In this document: piece after piece, positions 1-8,073 of the stretch | Numbering within the stretch: the first letter of the stretch is position 1 | Layout: each line of letters opens with the position of its first letter | Origin: CAMCYM01 sp964405405 | GTDB taxonomy: Bacteria > Bacteroidota > Bacteroidia > Flavobacteriales_D > Sanyastnellaceae | Direction: 5' to 3' | Assembly (NCBI GenBank): GCA_964405405.1 | Contig: CAYONT010000004.1 | Span: forward strand, 1 to 64,000 | Length of the DNA stretch: 64,000 nt | Notes under the pieces: model-generated | Databases searched by the model: none | The model's input: the letters and a program-made list of their open reading frames with translations, nothing else | Told to the model about the DNA's origin: nothing | Translations under genes and position numbers: made by a program

Positions 1-26
1 GGTCCCTATTACTGAAATTATTGAAC

Positions 27-803
27 ATGAGAATCATCACTTGGAATGTGAATGGCATCCGGGCCATTGCCCAAAAGTCCTTCGCTGCTGACTTGCAGGT
101 GCTTGCCCCCGATGTTTTGTGCCTGCAGGAGACCAAGGCCCAAACAGATCAGTTCGCCGAAGTTGTGGAGAAAATCCCCGCGTTGGAAGGATACCATTGG
201 TTGCACGATGCTGCCGAGAAAAAGGGCTATTCTGGGACAGCCATCTTGTCTCGCATCCCAGCCTTGTCAAGTTGTTGTGGACTCGGGGTTCCGGAATTGG
301 ATGGGGAGGGCAGGATGGTGACCTGGGAGTTCGAGCGTTTCTATCTGGTGAGTGTTTACACCCCCAATTCCAGCGCTGAACTCAAGCGTTTGCCCTTCCG
401 GCAGGCCTGGGATGTCGCATTTCGCGCTTATTTGCGGGATTTGGCCTCGCGAAAACCTGTGATTTGCTGCGGAGACTTGAACGTTGCACACCAACCCATT
501 GACCTCGCACGACCCGCCGCGAATTACAACAAAACACCGGGTTATACGCAGGTTGAGATTGACGGCATGGGTTCCCTGCTCGAATCTGTGCCATTGGCAG
601 ATGGCTGGCGAGTTCGGAACCCGGATCGCGTAGGCTACAGCTGGTGGAGTTTCAGGGGCGGAGCAAGGGAACAGAATGTGGGTTGGCGATTGGATTACTT
701 CTTGATCTCGCCCGAGTGGCTGCCCCGAATTGAGTCCCTCGAAATCCGATCTGAAATTGGAGGCTCTGATCATTGTCCCGTGGTGTTGGACCTCCAAACC
801 TGA
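27..803 (+). CDS. xth: Exodeoxyribonuclease III
   Basis: Endonuclease/exonuclease/phosphatase-fold DNA repair enzyme, 258 aa, normal for the ExoIII/AP-endonuclease family that cuts 5' of abasic sites in the cytoplasm. Family motifs are visible in order: WNVNGIRA at residues 6-13, the metal-binding Glu in LQETKAQ (about residue 36), GDLNVAH near 150, GWRLDYFLIS near 220 and the catalytic GSDHCPV close to the C-terminus. The ATG at 27 gives the usual MRIITWNVNG start; an in-frame TTG two codons upstream is not needed. Only 26 bases lie upstream, so its promoter is not visible. The next gene follows after 114 bases on the same strand. Confidence 0.95.
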   Translation: MRIITWNVNGIRAIAQKSFAADLQVLAPDVLCLQETKAQTDQFAEVVEKIPALEGYHWLHDAAEKKGYSGTAILSRIPALSSCCGLGVPELDGEGRMVTWEFERFYLVSVYTPNSSAELKRLPFRQAWDVAFRAYLRDLASRKPVICCGDLNVAHQPIDLARPAANYNKTPGYTQVEIDGMGSLLESVPLADGWRVRNPDRVGYSWWSFRGGAREQNVGWRLDYFLISPEWLPRIESLEIRSEIGGSDHCPVVLDLQT

Positions 804-917
804 TTCCTGACAAAGGGTGAATCCTCCAACCACAAAAGAAGGCTTCGCGTCTGTGAAACGGTTTTGAAGGCGGGACCAGGGGACTGGCATCTTCGCTTCA
901 TTCTAAACCAATTCCAA

Positions 918-1619
918 ATGAAGACGAAGTTGAAGTGGGTGTTCTTGTGGGGTGGCTGCTGGGCCAGTGCTGGGATGTTGGGACAAACGACTGGCAACCC
1001 GCTGGTGGGGTGCACTGGTGATCTCGACTTGGATGGCCAAGTCAACCTCAATGACCTGATTTTGATGCTGGCACATTATGGCACAGCTTGCCCCGTTCCC
1101 GAACCGGTTCAACCCGCAACCCTCTGGATTTCGGAGATTCACTACAATCCGAGCACGCTGCAAGGGGATGATTCCATTTGGGAGTTCATTGAACTTTACA
1201 ACCCCGGGAATGGCTCCGTCGCTTTGACGGGCTGGACCGTAGGCAATGCTGTGGATTTCGCTTTTCCTGCAGGAGCCGAAATTGGCCCTTCAGGGTTTGC
1301 CGTGCTCTGCAGAAACGTTGATTCCTTGTTGACTTTGATGCCTCCCGGTGTTCCCTGCTGGGCATGGACGGCCACCTCCAGCCTGAACAATACGGGGGAG
1401 ACAATCGAGGTATATCGTGCGGACGGAACCCTTGCCGATGAAGTAGCCTACGAAGACAACGATGGATGGATGGTGGCACCCGACGGAGGCGGTCCCAGCT
1501 TGGAATGGATGGACGCTGGACTGAACAACGATGAAGCCGCTTCTTGGGCTGCTTCCTTTGTTTTCGGTGGCACCCCCGGGCGAGCCAATTCGATGTGGGG
1601 CCTCGGAGATCCGGAATGA
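918..1619 (+). CDS. Secreted lamin-tail-domain protein with dockerin-like calcium repeat
   Basis: A 233-aa exported protein of unknown role. Residues 1-24 are a signal peptide (MKTKLKWVF start, cleavage after ASAGMLG-Q likely). Residues about 36-56 contain GDLDLDGQVNLNDLILML, a DxDxDG-type loop plus helix like a single dockerin/EF-hand repeat. Residues about 70-205 resemble a lamin-tail domain (LTD: WISEIHYNPS, EFIELYNPG, LTGWTV), an Ig-like fold common in secreted Bacteroidota proteins. The usual Pro-Asn-Pro sorting domain of T9SS cargo is absent; the protein ends soon after GGTPGRAN. It converges on the maltose phosphorylase gene with only 24 bases between them. Confidence 0.75.
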   Translation: MKTKLKWVFLWGGCWASAGMLGQTTGNPLVGCTGDLDLDGQVNLNDLILMLAHYGTACPVPEPVQPATLWISEIHYNPSTLQGDDSIWEFIELYNPGNGSVALTGWTVGNAVDFAFPAGAEIGPSGFAVLCRNVDSLLTLMPPGVPCWAWTATSSLNNTGETIEVYRADGTLADEVAYEDNDGWMVAPDGGGPSLEWMDAGLNNDEAASWAASFVFGGTPGRANSMWGLGDPE

Positions 1620-1643
1620 TCCCAGGGTGACGCGGAGCGGAGG

Positions 1644-3938
1644 TCAGATTGGGGTTTCCAATGACTTCCGCTCCCCGTTCACCACGACCTCCAGTGGTTC
1701 TCCTTCCAGCAATCCGACGTTGGTGCCGGAAGTAGATAGGTCGATCGAAAGCAAGCGGCCTCTGAACAAAATCCGGAAACGCAAACCACTCCATTGGCTC
1801 GGAAGATTGGGTGAGAAATGGGGAATGCCATCCTTCACGCGGAATCCCGCGAATCCTTCCACAACCGACATCCAAGTGCCTGCCATCGATGTGATGTGCA
1901 AGCCCTGGTAGGCTTCCCGGTTGTAATCATCCAGATCCAAGCGCGCGGTTCGCAAGTAAAGCGCATAGGCTTCGCTCAAGTATCCCAACTTGGTTGCCAA
2001 AATCACGTGGACACACGGCGAAAGACTGCTCTCGTGGACCGTATACGGTTCATAAAAGGCATAATTCTCGCGGTGCGTCTCCTCATCAAAATGGGACTCA
2101 AAAAAGTAGAGCCCCTGCAATACATCCGCCTGTTTGATGTAGATGGACCTGAGGATTCGGTCCCATGACCAATGCTGATTGATGGGTCGGTGGGCGGGGT
2201 CCAGATCCGAGACGGGAATGCGTTCTTTGTCTAGGAATCCATCTTGTTGCAAAAAGATGCGGGTACCCTCCCATTGGGGCAGGCACATCAGATCGGCTTT
2301 CTTTCGCCAATCCGAACACTCCCCTGTTGGATGCAATTGGGTGTGTTCAACCCACTTCGCAAAGGCAACAGGGTTGCTTGTTGCCACCGCATCCACTGCA
2401 TCCGCAGCGTACCTGAGACACCAGGCTGCGATGTAATTCGTGTACCAATTGTTGTTGACGTTGTTTTCGTACTCATTGGGACCTGTTACCCCCAACATGA
2501 CATAGGCCTGTCGTGAATCTGCCCAGTGAACCCGTTGCGCCCAGAATCGAGCAATGCCAATGAGCACTGGCAGACCATTTTCCGCCAAATACGCCGCATC
2601 GCCCGTGTAATCGATGTAGCGATGAATGGCATAAGCGATGGCGCCGTTGCGATGGATTTCCTCAAAAGTGATTTCCCACTCGTTGTGGCATTCCTCACCG
2701 TTCATGGTAACCATCGGATACAAAGCAGCTCCGCACGTAAAGCCCAATTTCTCCGCATTCTCAATCGCCCGATCCAGATGGTGGAAACGATAGAGCAGCA
2801 GTTGACGCGCCACCTCATGTGGATGGCTCGCCAAGAAGAAGGGAAGGCAGTATGCTTCGGTATCCCAATAACTCGCCCCACCATATTTCTCACCCGTGAA
2901 CCCCTTGGGGCCAATGTTTAGTCGAGCATCGTCTCCTCGATAGGTTTGGTTCAGGTGGAAGATGTTGAAACGAATGCCTTGCTGGGCAGCATCATCCCCT
3001 TCGATCACGATGTCGCCGTTCTTCCAAATGTCTGCCCATGCTGCGGCGTGATCCTGGAGCAGTAGGGTCCATCCCTGTTGTGCGGCCCATTCCGATGTAG
3101 CGAATGCAGCCTCTTGAAGCCCCGTACGGGGAACATGCAAAGAGGAACAAAGTCCGACAAATTTTTCCAGGACAACGGTTTCGCCTGAACGAAGAGAACC
3201 CTGGAATCGCCAAGCTACCCCCTTCTCCTTTTGTTCTGGAGTACCGTCCCAGCCCCCCTGTGGCCCACGTACCCGAGCCACCATCGCAGTTCCCACGGAA
3301 AACGCTGTTTTCCGTGTGGTATTTTGCAGGTAAGCAGAACCATGCGCCAGCCCCGCTGCTGCGACATCTACATCCCAAAAAACCTCCTCCCAATTCGTGT
3401 CTTCATTGCGAACATCCCCGTCCAACCCAGGTGAAACCTGAATATCCACTTCGCCAGATACCACCGAAAGCACCAACCGAATCGCCGCGACATCAGGATG
3501 GGCCATGGAGCAAAACCGCTCCGCGTGTAATGACAAGGTGGCACCCTTCGCCGTCCGCCATTCCACCGAACGCTGCAACAACCCGATCTTCATATCCAGA
3601 ACCCGTTCGAACTTCAGGACTTCCTTGACCCGAGCCAGATCCCATTCCTCCCCATCAATCACCCAACGAACTGAAATCCAGTTTGTTGAATTAAGGACCT
3701 TTGCGAAATACTCAGGATACCCGTTTTTCCACCATCCCACCCGGGTCTTGTCTGGGTAGTAAATGCCAGCGACGTAACTGCCCAACATGTGATCGCCGGT
3801 ATACGTCTCTTCAAAATTCGCTCGTTGACCGAAACGGCCATTGCCGATGGAAAAAATGGACTCAGAGCGACGCACGTCTTCTGGGTTCCAACCGCGTTCG
3901 ATGATCCGCCAAGGATCGATCACCAAGTAGGGCTTCAT
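1644..3938 (-). CDS. mapA: GH65 maltose phosphorylase
   Basis: A 764-aa cytoplasmic glycoside hydrolase family 65 enzyme, expected to split maltose with phosphate into glucose and beta-glucose-1-phosphate. All three GH65 parts are present: the N-terminal beta domain with SIGNGRFGQRANFEE near residue 30, the (alpha/alpha)6 catalytic barrel, and the C-terminal beta sheet with the SLSPCVH and GLHITSMAGTW stretches. GVTGPNEYENN contains the general acid Glu489, which lines up with the known catalytic Glu487 of Lactobacillus brevis maltose phosphorylase. It is the last gene of a minus-strand operon and overlaps the mutase gene by ATGA. Kojibiose or trehalose phosphorylase is the alternative, but the motif and the starch context favour maltose. 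Confidence 0.9.
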   Translation of the reverse strand: MKPYLVIDPWRIIERGWNPEDVRRSESIFSIGNGRFGQRANFEETYTGDHMLGSYVAGIYYPDKTRVGWWKNGYPEYFAKVLNSTNWISVRWVIDGEEWDLARVKEVLKFERVLDMKIGLLQRSVEWRTAKGATLSLHAERFCSMAHPDVAAIRLVLSVVSGEVDIQVSPGLDGDVRNEDTNWEEVFWDVDVAAAGLAHGSAYLQNTTRKTAFSVGTAMVARVRGPQGGWDGTPEQKEKGVAWRFQGSLRSGETVVLEKFVGLCSSLHVPRTGLQEAAFATSEWAAQQGWTLLLQDHAAAWADIWKNGDIVIEGDDAAQQGIRFNIFHLNQTYRGDDARLNIGPKGFTGEKYGGASYWDTEAYCLPFFLASHPHEVARQLLLYRFHHLDRAIENAEKLGFTCGAALYPMVTMNGEECHNEWEITFEEIHRNGAIAYAIHRYIDYTGDAAYLAENGLPVLIGIARFWAQRVHWADSRQAYVMLGVTGPNEYENNVNNNWYTNYIAAWCLRYAADAVDAVATSNPVAFAKWVEHTQLHPTGECSDWRKKADLMCLPQWEGTRIFLQQDGFLDKERIPVSDLDPAHRPINQHWSWDRILRSIYIKQADVLQGLYFFESHFDEETHRENYAFYEPYTVHESSLSPCVHVILATKLGYLSEAYALYLRTARLDLDDYNREAYQGLHITSMAGTWMSVVEGFAGFRVKDGIPHFSPNLPSQWSGLRFRILFRGRLLSIDLSTSGTNVGLLEGEPLEVVVNGERKSLETPI

Positions 3939-4612
3939 GCTTTAGCTTCTGGACGATTCAATTGCGCAACCAACTGACTCCAAAGGACCCCTTGAAATCC
4001 CGGAATCACCCAATCGGCATTCGACAAATGCTCACGGCTTCCGATACCTATCACCGGAAACCCTCCACTTCTGGCCGCTTCGATGCCCGCCTGTGCATCT
4101 TCAAAAACAACACAATGAGCGGGTGAAAGTCTCAGCCGCTGCGCACCTTTCAAAAACACCTCTGGATCAGGCTTGGACAACGTTACTTGGCTGCCATCCA
4201 CCACCGCTTCAAAGGCATCCTCCAAGCCGATGCGCTTGAGAATCTCAGGCGCGTTTTTGCTGGAAGAACCCAGGGCTTTGCGCACGCCTGCTGCATCCAA
4301 TTGGCCGAAGAAATCCAAGACCCCTGGCAGAACATCCTCCGCAGTCATCGATGACACCAAATCCAGGTAGTGGACATTTTTCTGCTCCATCAATTGCAGC
4401 TTCGTGTGGGCATCCAAGGAGAGATGCCCCAAAGACAGAATGACCTCCAAGCTATCGATCCGAGACAATCCCTTCAACCGCTCATTGTCCTTCACCCCAA
4501 AAGAAATTCCCAAGGAGTCAGCCAACGTTTTCCAGGCAATGAAGTGGAAGTGCGCCGTGTCCACGACAACGCCATCCAAGTCGAAGATGCAGGCTTGATA
4601 ATGAACACTCAT
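3935..4612 (-). CDS. pgmB: Beta-phosphoglucomutase
   Basis: A HAD-superfamily mutase of 225 aa that converts beta-glucose-1-phosphate, the product of maltose phosphorylase, to glucose-6-phosphate. HAD motif I is FDLDGVVVDT with the nucleophile Asp11 and acid/base Asp13; motif II is LGSSSKNAPEI, SKPDPEVFLKGA carries the conserved Lys, and VVFEDAQAGIEAA is motif IV. The ATG at 4612 gives MSVHYQACIFDLDG; an in-frame TTG at 4624 would share a TTGA with the upstream kinase stop and is a possible coupled start. Its stop overlaps the mapA start by four bases, tying the two activities together. Confidence 0.92.
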   Translation of the reverse strand: MSVHYQACIFDLDGVVVDTAHFHFIAWKTLADSLGISFGVKDNERLKGLSRIDSLEVILSLGHLSLDAHTKLQLMEQKNVHYLDLVSSMTAEDVLPGVLDFFGQLDAAGVRKALGSSSKNAPEILKRIGLEDAFEAVVDGSQVTLSKPDPEVFLKGAQRLRLSPAHCVVFEDAQAGIEAARSGGFPVIGIGSREHLSNADWVIPGFQGVLWSQLVAQLNRPEAKA

Positions 4613-4620
4613 GGCCCGAA

Positions 4621-5202
4621 TCAAATCTTGGTCAAAATGAATTGAGCATGGTAACGCGCCAAGCCATCAATCGGTCGCTTTTCGATCGTTCCCACACGGA
4701 TGTGCTCCTTTTCACAAACCCGACGCAAAACATCTGAGAAATGGAACGCCACAGAGCCTACGAAGTGGACCGGAACCTCCTGGTAGTTCGCATANNNNNN
4801 NNNNNNNNNNNNNNNNNNNNNNNNNNNNNNNNNNNNNNNNNNNNNNNNNNNNNNNNNNNNNNNNNNNNNNNNNNNNNNNNNNNNNNNNNNNNNNACGTGG
4901 ACCACGGCCTTGGGGAAAACCTGCTCGAGCCCAGCTTGAATGATGCTGCACATCTTCTCCGTACTGCTGCCTGCACCGTAGAAATACACCCGATCGATGT
5001 CTGATGCCAAGGTCATCGCCTCTTTCGATGCACGCATCTCGTCCTCTACCAATTGGCTATCATGAAAATAGGGGTTGAACCCCATGGTGTGAAATTCGGC
5101 CAATACCCGACCCTGTGCATCGATGCACATCCAGTCGCACTTGGTCGAACCACTGTCCGCAACAAGAACCTTCACGCTTGAAAAATTGGATGCAATGATC
5201 AA
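4621..5202 (-). CDS. BadF/BadG-type sugar kinase (N-acetylglucosamine kinase family), interrupted by assembly gap
   Basis: An ASKHA-fold kinase of the BadF/BadG/BcrA/BcrD family, annotated in Bacteroidota as N-acetylglucosamine kinase. The phosphate-1 motif DSGSTKCDW and the FNPYF and YGAGSS stretches typical of these proteins lie upstream of the 100-N block, and HFVGSVAFHFSDVLRRVC lies downstream. About 160 residues are visible against a usual length near 280, so roughly 120 residues, including the phosphate-2 motif, are probably missing in the gap. It is not evidence of a real truncation. The start is uncertain: a TTG at 5202 shares TTGA with the gap stop, or a GTG at 5175. Between maltose phosphorylase and pfkA the natural job is phosphorylating the free glucose released by MapA (inference). 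Confidence 0.75.
   Translation of the reverse strand: MIIASNFSSVKVLVADSGSTKCDWMCIDAQGRVLAEFHTMGFNPYFHDSQLVEDEMRASKEAMTLASDIDRVYFYGAGSSTEKMCSIIQAGLEQVFPKAVVHXXXXXXXXXXXXXXXXXXXXXXXXXXXXXXXXXXYANYQEVPVHFVGSVAFHFSDVLRRVCEKEHIRVGTIEKRPIDGLARYHAQFILTKI
4795..4894. other. Assembly gap (100 N) inside sugar kinase gene
   Basis: Exactly 100 unknown bases, the usual placeholder for a scaffold gap of unknown size. It removes the middle of the sugar kinase gene. The length of the family suggests the true insert is nearer 350-400 bases. Confidence 0.95.
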
Positions 5203-6182
5203 ATACGTTCTGCCAAATCGGCCACCCGCGTGGCATATCCCGCCTCGTTATCGTACCATCCGAATACCTTGACCAAGGTGCCGGAGCACTTCGTGAGTTG
5301 GGCATCGAAGATGCAGCTGTGGGTGTTCCCAACGATGTCTGCTGATACGATGGGGTCTTCTGTGTACTCCAAAATGCCCCGCATGGGTCCCTGGGCGGCA
5401 CCTTGCATGGCCGCGTTGATCTCAGCAGCGGAAACAGGCTTGCGCACCACACAGGTCAAATCCGTTACCGAACCCGTTGGGGTGGGTACCCGAACTGCGA
5501 GGCCATCCAAGCGGCCAGCCAGATTGGGCAACACCAAGCCTACCGCCTTGGCGGCTCCCGTGGATGTTGGGATCATAGAAAGCGCGGCGGCGCGGGCTCG
5601 GCGCAAGTCCGAGTGGGGTGCATCCTGCAGCCGCTGGTCCGAGGTGTACGCGTGAACCGTGGTGATGAAGCCCGATTCAATGCCCCAGAGGTCATCGATG
5701 ACCTTCGCCATGGGCGCCAGGCAATTCGTGGTGCACGAAGCGTTGGAGACCACCTGGTCCCCGTCGTTCAGAATGTGGTCATTGACGCCCAACACGATGG
5801 TCTTCATCTCCCCTTTCGCAGGAGCGCTCAAGATGGCCTTCTTTGCCCCCGCTTGGATGTGCAATCCCACCTTGTCACTGGAGGTGAAGACCCCGGTGCT
5901 CTCGATCACCGCGTGCACATTCAGCGCACCCCACGGCAACGCGAGGGGGTCCTTTTGCGCATGGATTTCAATGGTCATTCCGTTGACCACCAGATGGCCA
6001 CCCTCCACGCGCACTTCACCTGAAAAACGACCATGAATGCTGTCGTACTTCAACAAATGTGCAAGGGTATTCACATCGGTGAGGTCGTTGATGGCGACCA
6101 CGCGCAGGTCCTTTCTCTCCAACATTTGGCGGAAGGCCAAACGCCCAATCCGACCAAATCCGTTGATGGCTACATGTTTCAT
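5199..6182 (-). CDS. gap: Glyceraldehyde-3-phosphate dehydrogenase, type I
   Basis: NAD(P)-dependent glycolytic dehydrogenase, 327 aa. The Rossmann start MKHVAINGFGRIGR, the catalytic SNASCTTNC with Cys150, the HAYTSDQRLQD segment and the C-terminal WYDNEAGYATR are all present, so it should be active. The ATG at 6182 was preferred to a TTG five codons upstream because it begins exactly at the family N-terminus. AIND at about 33-36 has an Asp at the NAD ribose position, which fits NAD use. It sits between pfkA and the kinase in one minus-strand operon, 31 bases after pfkA, and its TGA overlaps the kinase TTG. Bacteroidota often carry several gap copies; this one is tied to sugar breakdown by its neighbours. 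Confidence 0.95.
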   Translation of the reverse strand: MKHVAINGFGRIGRLAFRQMLERKDLRVVAINDLTDVNTLAHLLKYDSIHGRFSGEVRVEGGHLVVNGMTIEIHAQKDPLALPWGALNVHAVIESTGVFTSSDKVGLHIQAGAKKAILSAPAKGEMKTIVLGVNDHILNDGDQVVSNASCTTNCLAPMAKVIDDLWGIESGFITTVHAYTSDQRLQDAPHSDLRRARAAALSMIPTSTGAAKAVGLVLPNLAGRLDGLAVRVPTPTGSVTDLTCVVRKPVSAAEINAAMQGAAQGPMRGILEYTEDPIVSADIVGNTHSCIFDAQLTKCSGTLVKVFGWYDNEAGYATRVADLAERI

Positions 6183-6213
6183 GGGAACTGTATTCAATGT
6201 CGTTTCAATGGTA

Positions 6214-7185
6214 TCAAATGCTTAGGATTTGGGCGATGCGCACCTCGTCCTCTAAAGATTGTGTCTTGTTCAAAATGGCCTCTGCGAAAGGTGTGAACAC
6301 CACTTGGTCATTCACCAGCCCCGCCATCATGTTGTGCTTGCCTGCAATGAGCGCCTCCACGGCGGCCACGCCCAACTTGGAAGCGAGCACCCGATCATAG
6401 CAACTTGGATCCCCGCCCCGCTGGATGTGTCCCAATACCGTGATACGGATTTCGTAGTTCGGGGAGATCTCTGCCACCTTTCGGGCGATTTCGTAGGCCC
6501 CTCCTTCGGGATGGCCTTCCGAAACCATGACAATGCTCGATGTTTTGTTCGAGAGTTCCCCTTGGTCGAGGATGCGCACGAGGCCCGGGATGGTGATGCC
6601 CGTTTCCGGGGTCATGACCGCGACCGCACCGGTGGCAATGCCCGTCTGCAGGGCGATGAACCCGCTGTCGCGTCCCATGACCTCTACGAAGAAAAGCCGG
6701 TTGTGGCTGTCTGCCGTATCGCGGATCTTGTCCACGGCCTGTACCACCGTGTTGGTGGCCGTGTCAAAGCCGATGGTGTAATCCGTACCCGCCAAATCGT
6801 TGTCGATGGTGCCCGGAATGCCCATGACAGGGAACCCTGTCTCTTCGAACAACTTGATCGCACCTGTGAAGGTGCCATTGCCTCCGATTACCACCAGACC
6901 ATCCACACCGTGCTCCACGAGGTGGGCGTGCGCTTGGGCCCGTCCCTCCGCATGCATGAAAGCTTCACAACGGGCAGATTTCAGGATGGTTCCACCCCGG
7001 CCGAGGATCTTGGCCACCGAACGGACGTGTAGCCTCTTGAAATCCCCCGTGACCAAACCTTGGTAACCCTGAAAAACCCCAACCACTTCTGCCTTGTGGT
7101 AAACACTGGCCCGAACCACCGCTCGGATGGCGGCATTCATTCCGGGGGCATCTCCACCGGAGGTGAGAACAGCAATTTTCTTCAT
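6214..7185 (-). CDS. pfkA: 6-phosphofructokinase
   Basis: ATP-dependent phosphofructokinase, 323 aa, the committed step of glycolysis. Motifs: MKKIAVLTSGGDAPGMNAA at the N-terminus, the catalytic PGTIDNDL, the substrate-binding VEVMGRDSGFIA and the C-terminal LGHIQRGGDPSCYDR. The nucleotide loop reads GGNGTFTGA: Asn replaces the Asp (E. coli Asp103) of the common GGDGS motif, while the Gly that marks ATP rather than pyrophosphate use is kept. The ATG at 7185 fits the family start. It is the first gene of the pfkA-gap-kinase-pgmB-mapA operon and is divergent from the Nudix-type regulator, with a shared 171-base promoter region. Confidence 0.93.
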   Translation of the reverse strand: MKKIAVLTSGGDAPGMNAAIRAVVRASVYHKAEVVGVFQGYQGLVTGDFKRLHVRSVAKILGRGGTILKSARCEAFMHAEGRAQAHAHLVEHGVDGLVVIGGNGTFTGAIKLFEETGFPVMGIPGTIDNDLAGTDYTIGFDTATNTVVQAVDKIRDTADSHNRLFFVEVMGRDSGFIALQTGIATGAVAVMTPETGITIPGLVRILDQGELSNKTSSIVMVSEGHPEGGAYEIARKVAEISPNYEIRITVLGHIQRGGDPSCYDRVLASKLGVAAVEALIAGKHNMMAGLVNDQVVFTPFAEAILNKTQSLEDEVRIAQILSI

Positions 7186-7249
7186 CAGATGTCCTTTGCA
7201 ATCAACCTGTCTGGGGCGAGGACCATTGCATCGCAACCTTCGGAGCGCG

Positions 7250-7257
7250 CGAAGTTA
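7250..7257 (-). promoter_or_regulatory. -7-like element upstream of pfkA operon
   Basis: TAACTTCG on the minus strand, 64 bases before the pfkA start. It differs by one base from the Bacteroidota -7 consensus TAnnTTTG, and the same 8-mer precedes four other genes here. No clear -33 TTTG is seen. Confidence 0.4.
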
Positions 7258-7311
7258 CGCAACAGATCCAAGCGTGCACCATGACTGCCCCAACAACTCC
7301 ATGGGAAATGC

Positions 7312-7319
7312 TATCTTGC
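7312..7319 (+). promoter_or_regulatory. -7-like element upstream of the Nudix-type regulator
   Basis: TATCTTGC, similar to the Bacteroidota -7 consensus TAnnTTTG, 37 bases before the ATG at 7357. No -33 partner is evident. Confidence 0.35.
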
Positions 7320-7323
7320 GGGG

Positions 7324-7344
7324 CCTTGGGCCGGATGCCCCAGG
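7324..7344. promoter_or_regulatory. Imperfect palindrome, candidate operator
   Basis: CCTTGGGC and GCCCCAGG arms (7 of 8 pairs) around a 5-base centre, 21 bases in all, ending 12 bases before the regulator start and just after its putative -7 element. NrtR-family regulators bind palindromes of about this length, so this could be an autoregulatory site. Chance occurrence in GC-rich DNA is possible. Confidence 0.3.
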
Positions 7345-7356
7345 ATGTGAATCAAC

Positions 7357-8073
7357 ATGGATCGCCTCGCCCACCTGCATGTCTCGGTTGACTGTGTCGT
7401 CTTCGGATACCACGACGACGGTTTGAAAGTGCTCATCATCGACCAGCGCCTGCCGAAGGGCGTTGACTTGAATCCGGGGCTGGATTTGCAGGCTGCCTTG
7501 CCCGGGGATTTGGTGCTGGAGAACGAAGGGTTGGAGGAAGCCGCCGGTCGGGTTCTGTTTGAATTGACTGGCCTCAAGGACCTGTTTCTGAAACAGTTTC
7601 ATGCCTTTGGAGACCCGGATCGCGTGCGGCAGGAAAAGGACCAGAAGTGGCTTCGGGCGTTTCGGGCAAATCCGGACATCCGCGTCATGACGGTGGCATA
7701 TTATGGTTTGGTCAGTTTGCAAGACCATGTCCCGCACCCGGCCGGATTTGCGGGAAACGCGCGGTGGATGGATTTGGGGCGGGTACCGGGTTTGGCCTTC
7801 GACCACAACCGGATTCTGGAAACGGCCATCGATACGCTGAGGGAGCAGCTGGAGAGCCACCACATTAGTTTTGAATTGCTCCCTAAGAAATTCACGCTGA
7901 GTCAGTTTCAAGCTTTGCATGAAATTGTTTTGAACAAGAAGTTCGATAAGCGGAACTTCCGGAAAAATGTCAAGCGCATGGGGCACGTGGTGCCGCTAGA
8001 CGAGAAGCAGCAAGGGGTGCTGCACAAGCCGGCGCAGTTGTTTACGTACCAACCGGACCTGCCGAAGGCATGA
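7357..8073 (+). CDS. NrtR-like Nudix/winged-helix transcriptional regulator
   Basis: A 238-aa protein with an N-terminal Nudix fold (about 1-150) and a C-terminal winged helix (about 160-225: FTLSQFQALHEIVLNKKFDKRNF), the layout of the NrtR/AraR family of sugar- or ADP-ribose-sensing regulators. The Nudix box is degenerate: the catalytic REUxEExGU core reads RVLFELTGL, so two catalytic Glu are lost and hydrolysis is unlikely. This is expected for family members that use the Nudix fold only as a ligand sensor. It is divergent from the pfkA-gap-kinase-pgmB-mapA operon and is the best local candidate for its regulator. Its stop shares ATGA with the following CotH-type gene. Confidence 0.83.
   Translation: MDRLAHLHVSVDCVVFGYHDDGLKVLIIDQRLPKGVDLNPGLDLQAALPGDLVLENEGLEEAAGRVLFELTGLKDLFLKQFHAFGDPDRVRQEKDQKWLRAFRANPDIRVMTVAYYGLVSLQDHVPHPAGFAGNARWMDLGRVPGLAFDHNRILETAIDTLREQLESHHISFELLPKKFTLSQFQALHEIVLNKKFDKRNFRKNVKRMGHVVPLDEKQQGVLHKPAQLFTYQPDLPKA

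Noticed and set aside
4621..5202. Sugar kinase as a pseudogene
   Set aside because: The short length is explained by the 100-N gap; both visible flanks match the family and no stop or frameshift is seen.
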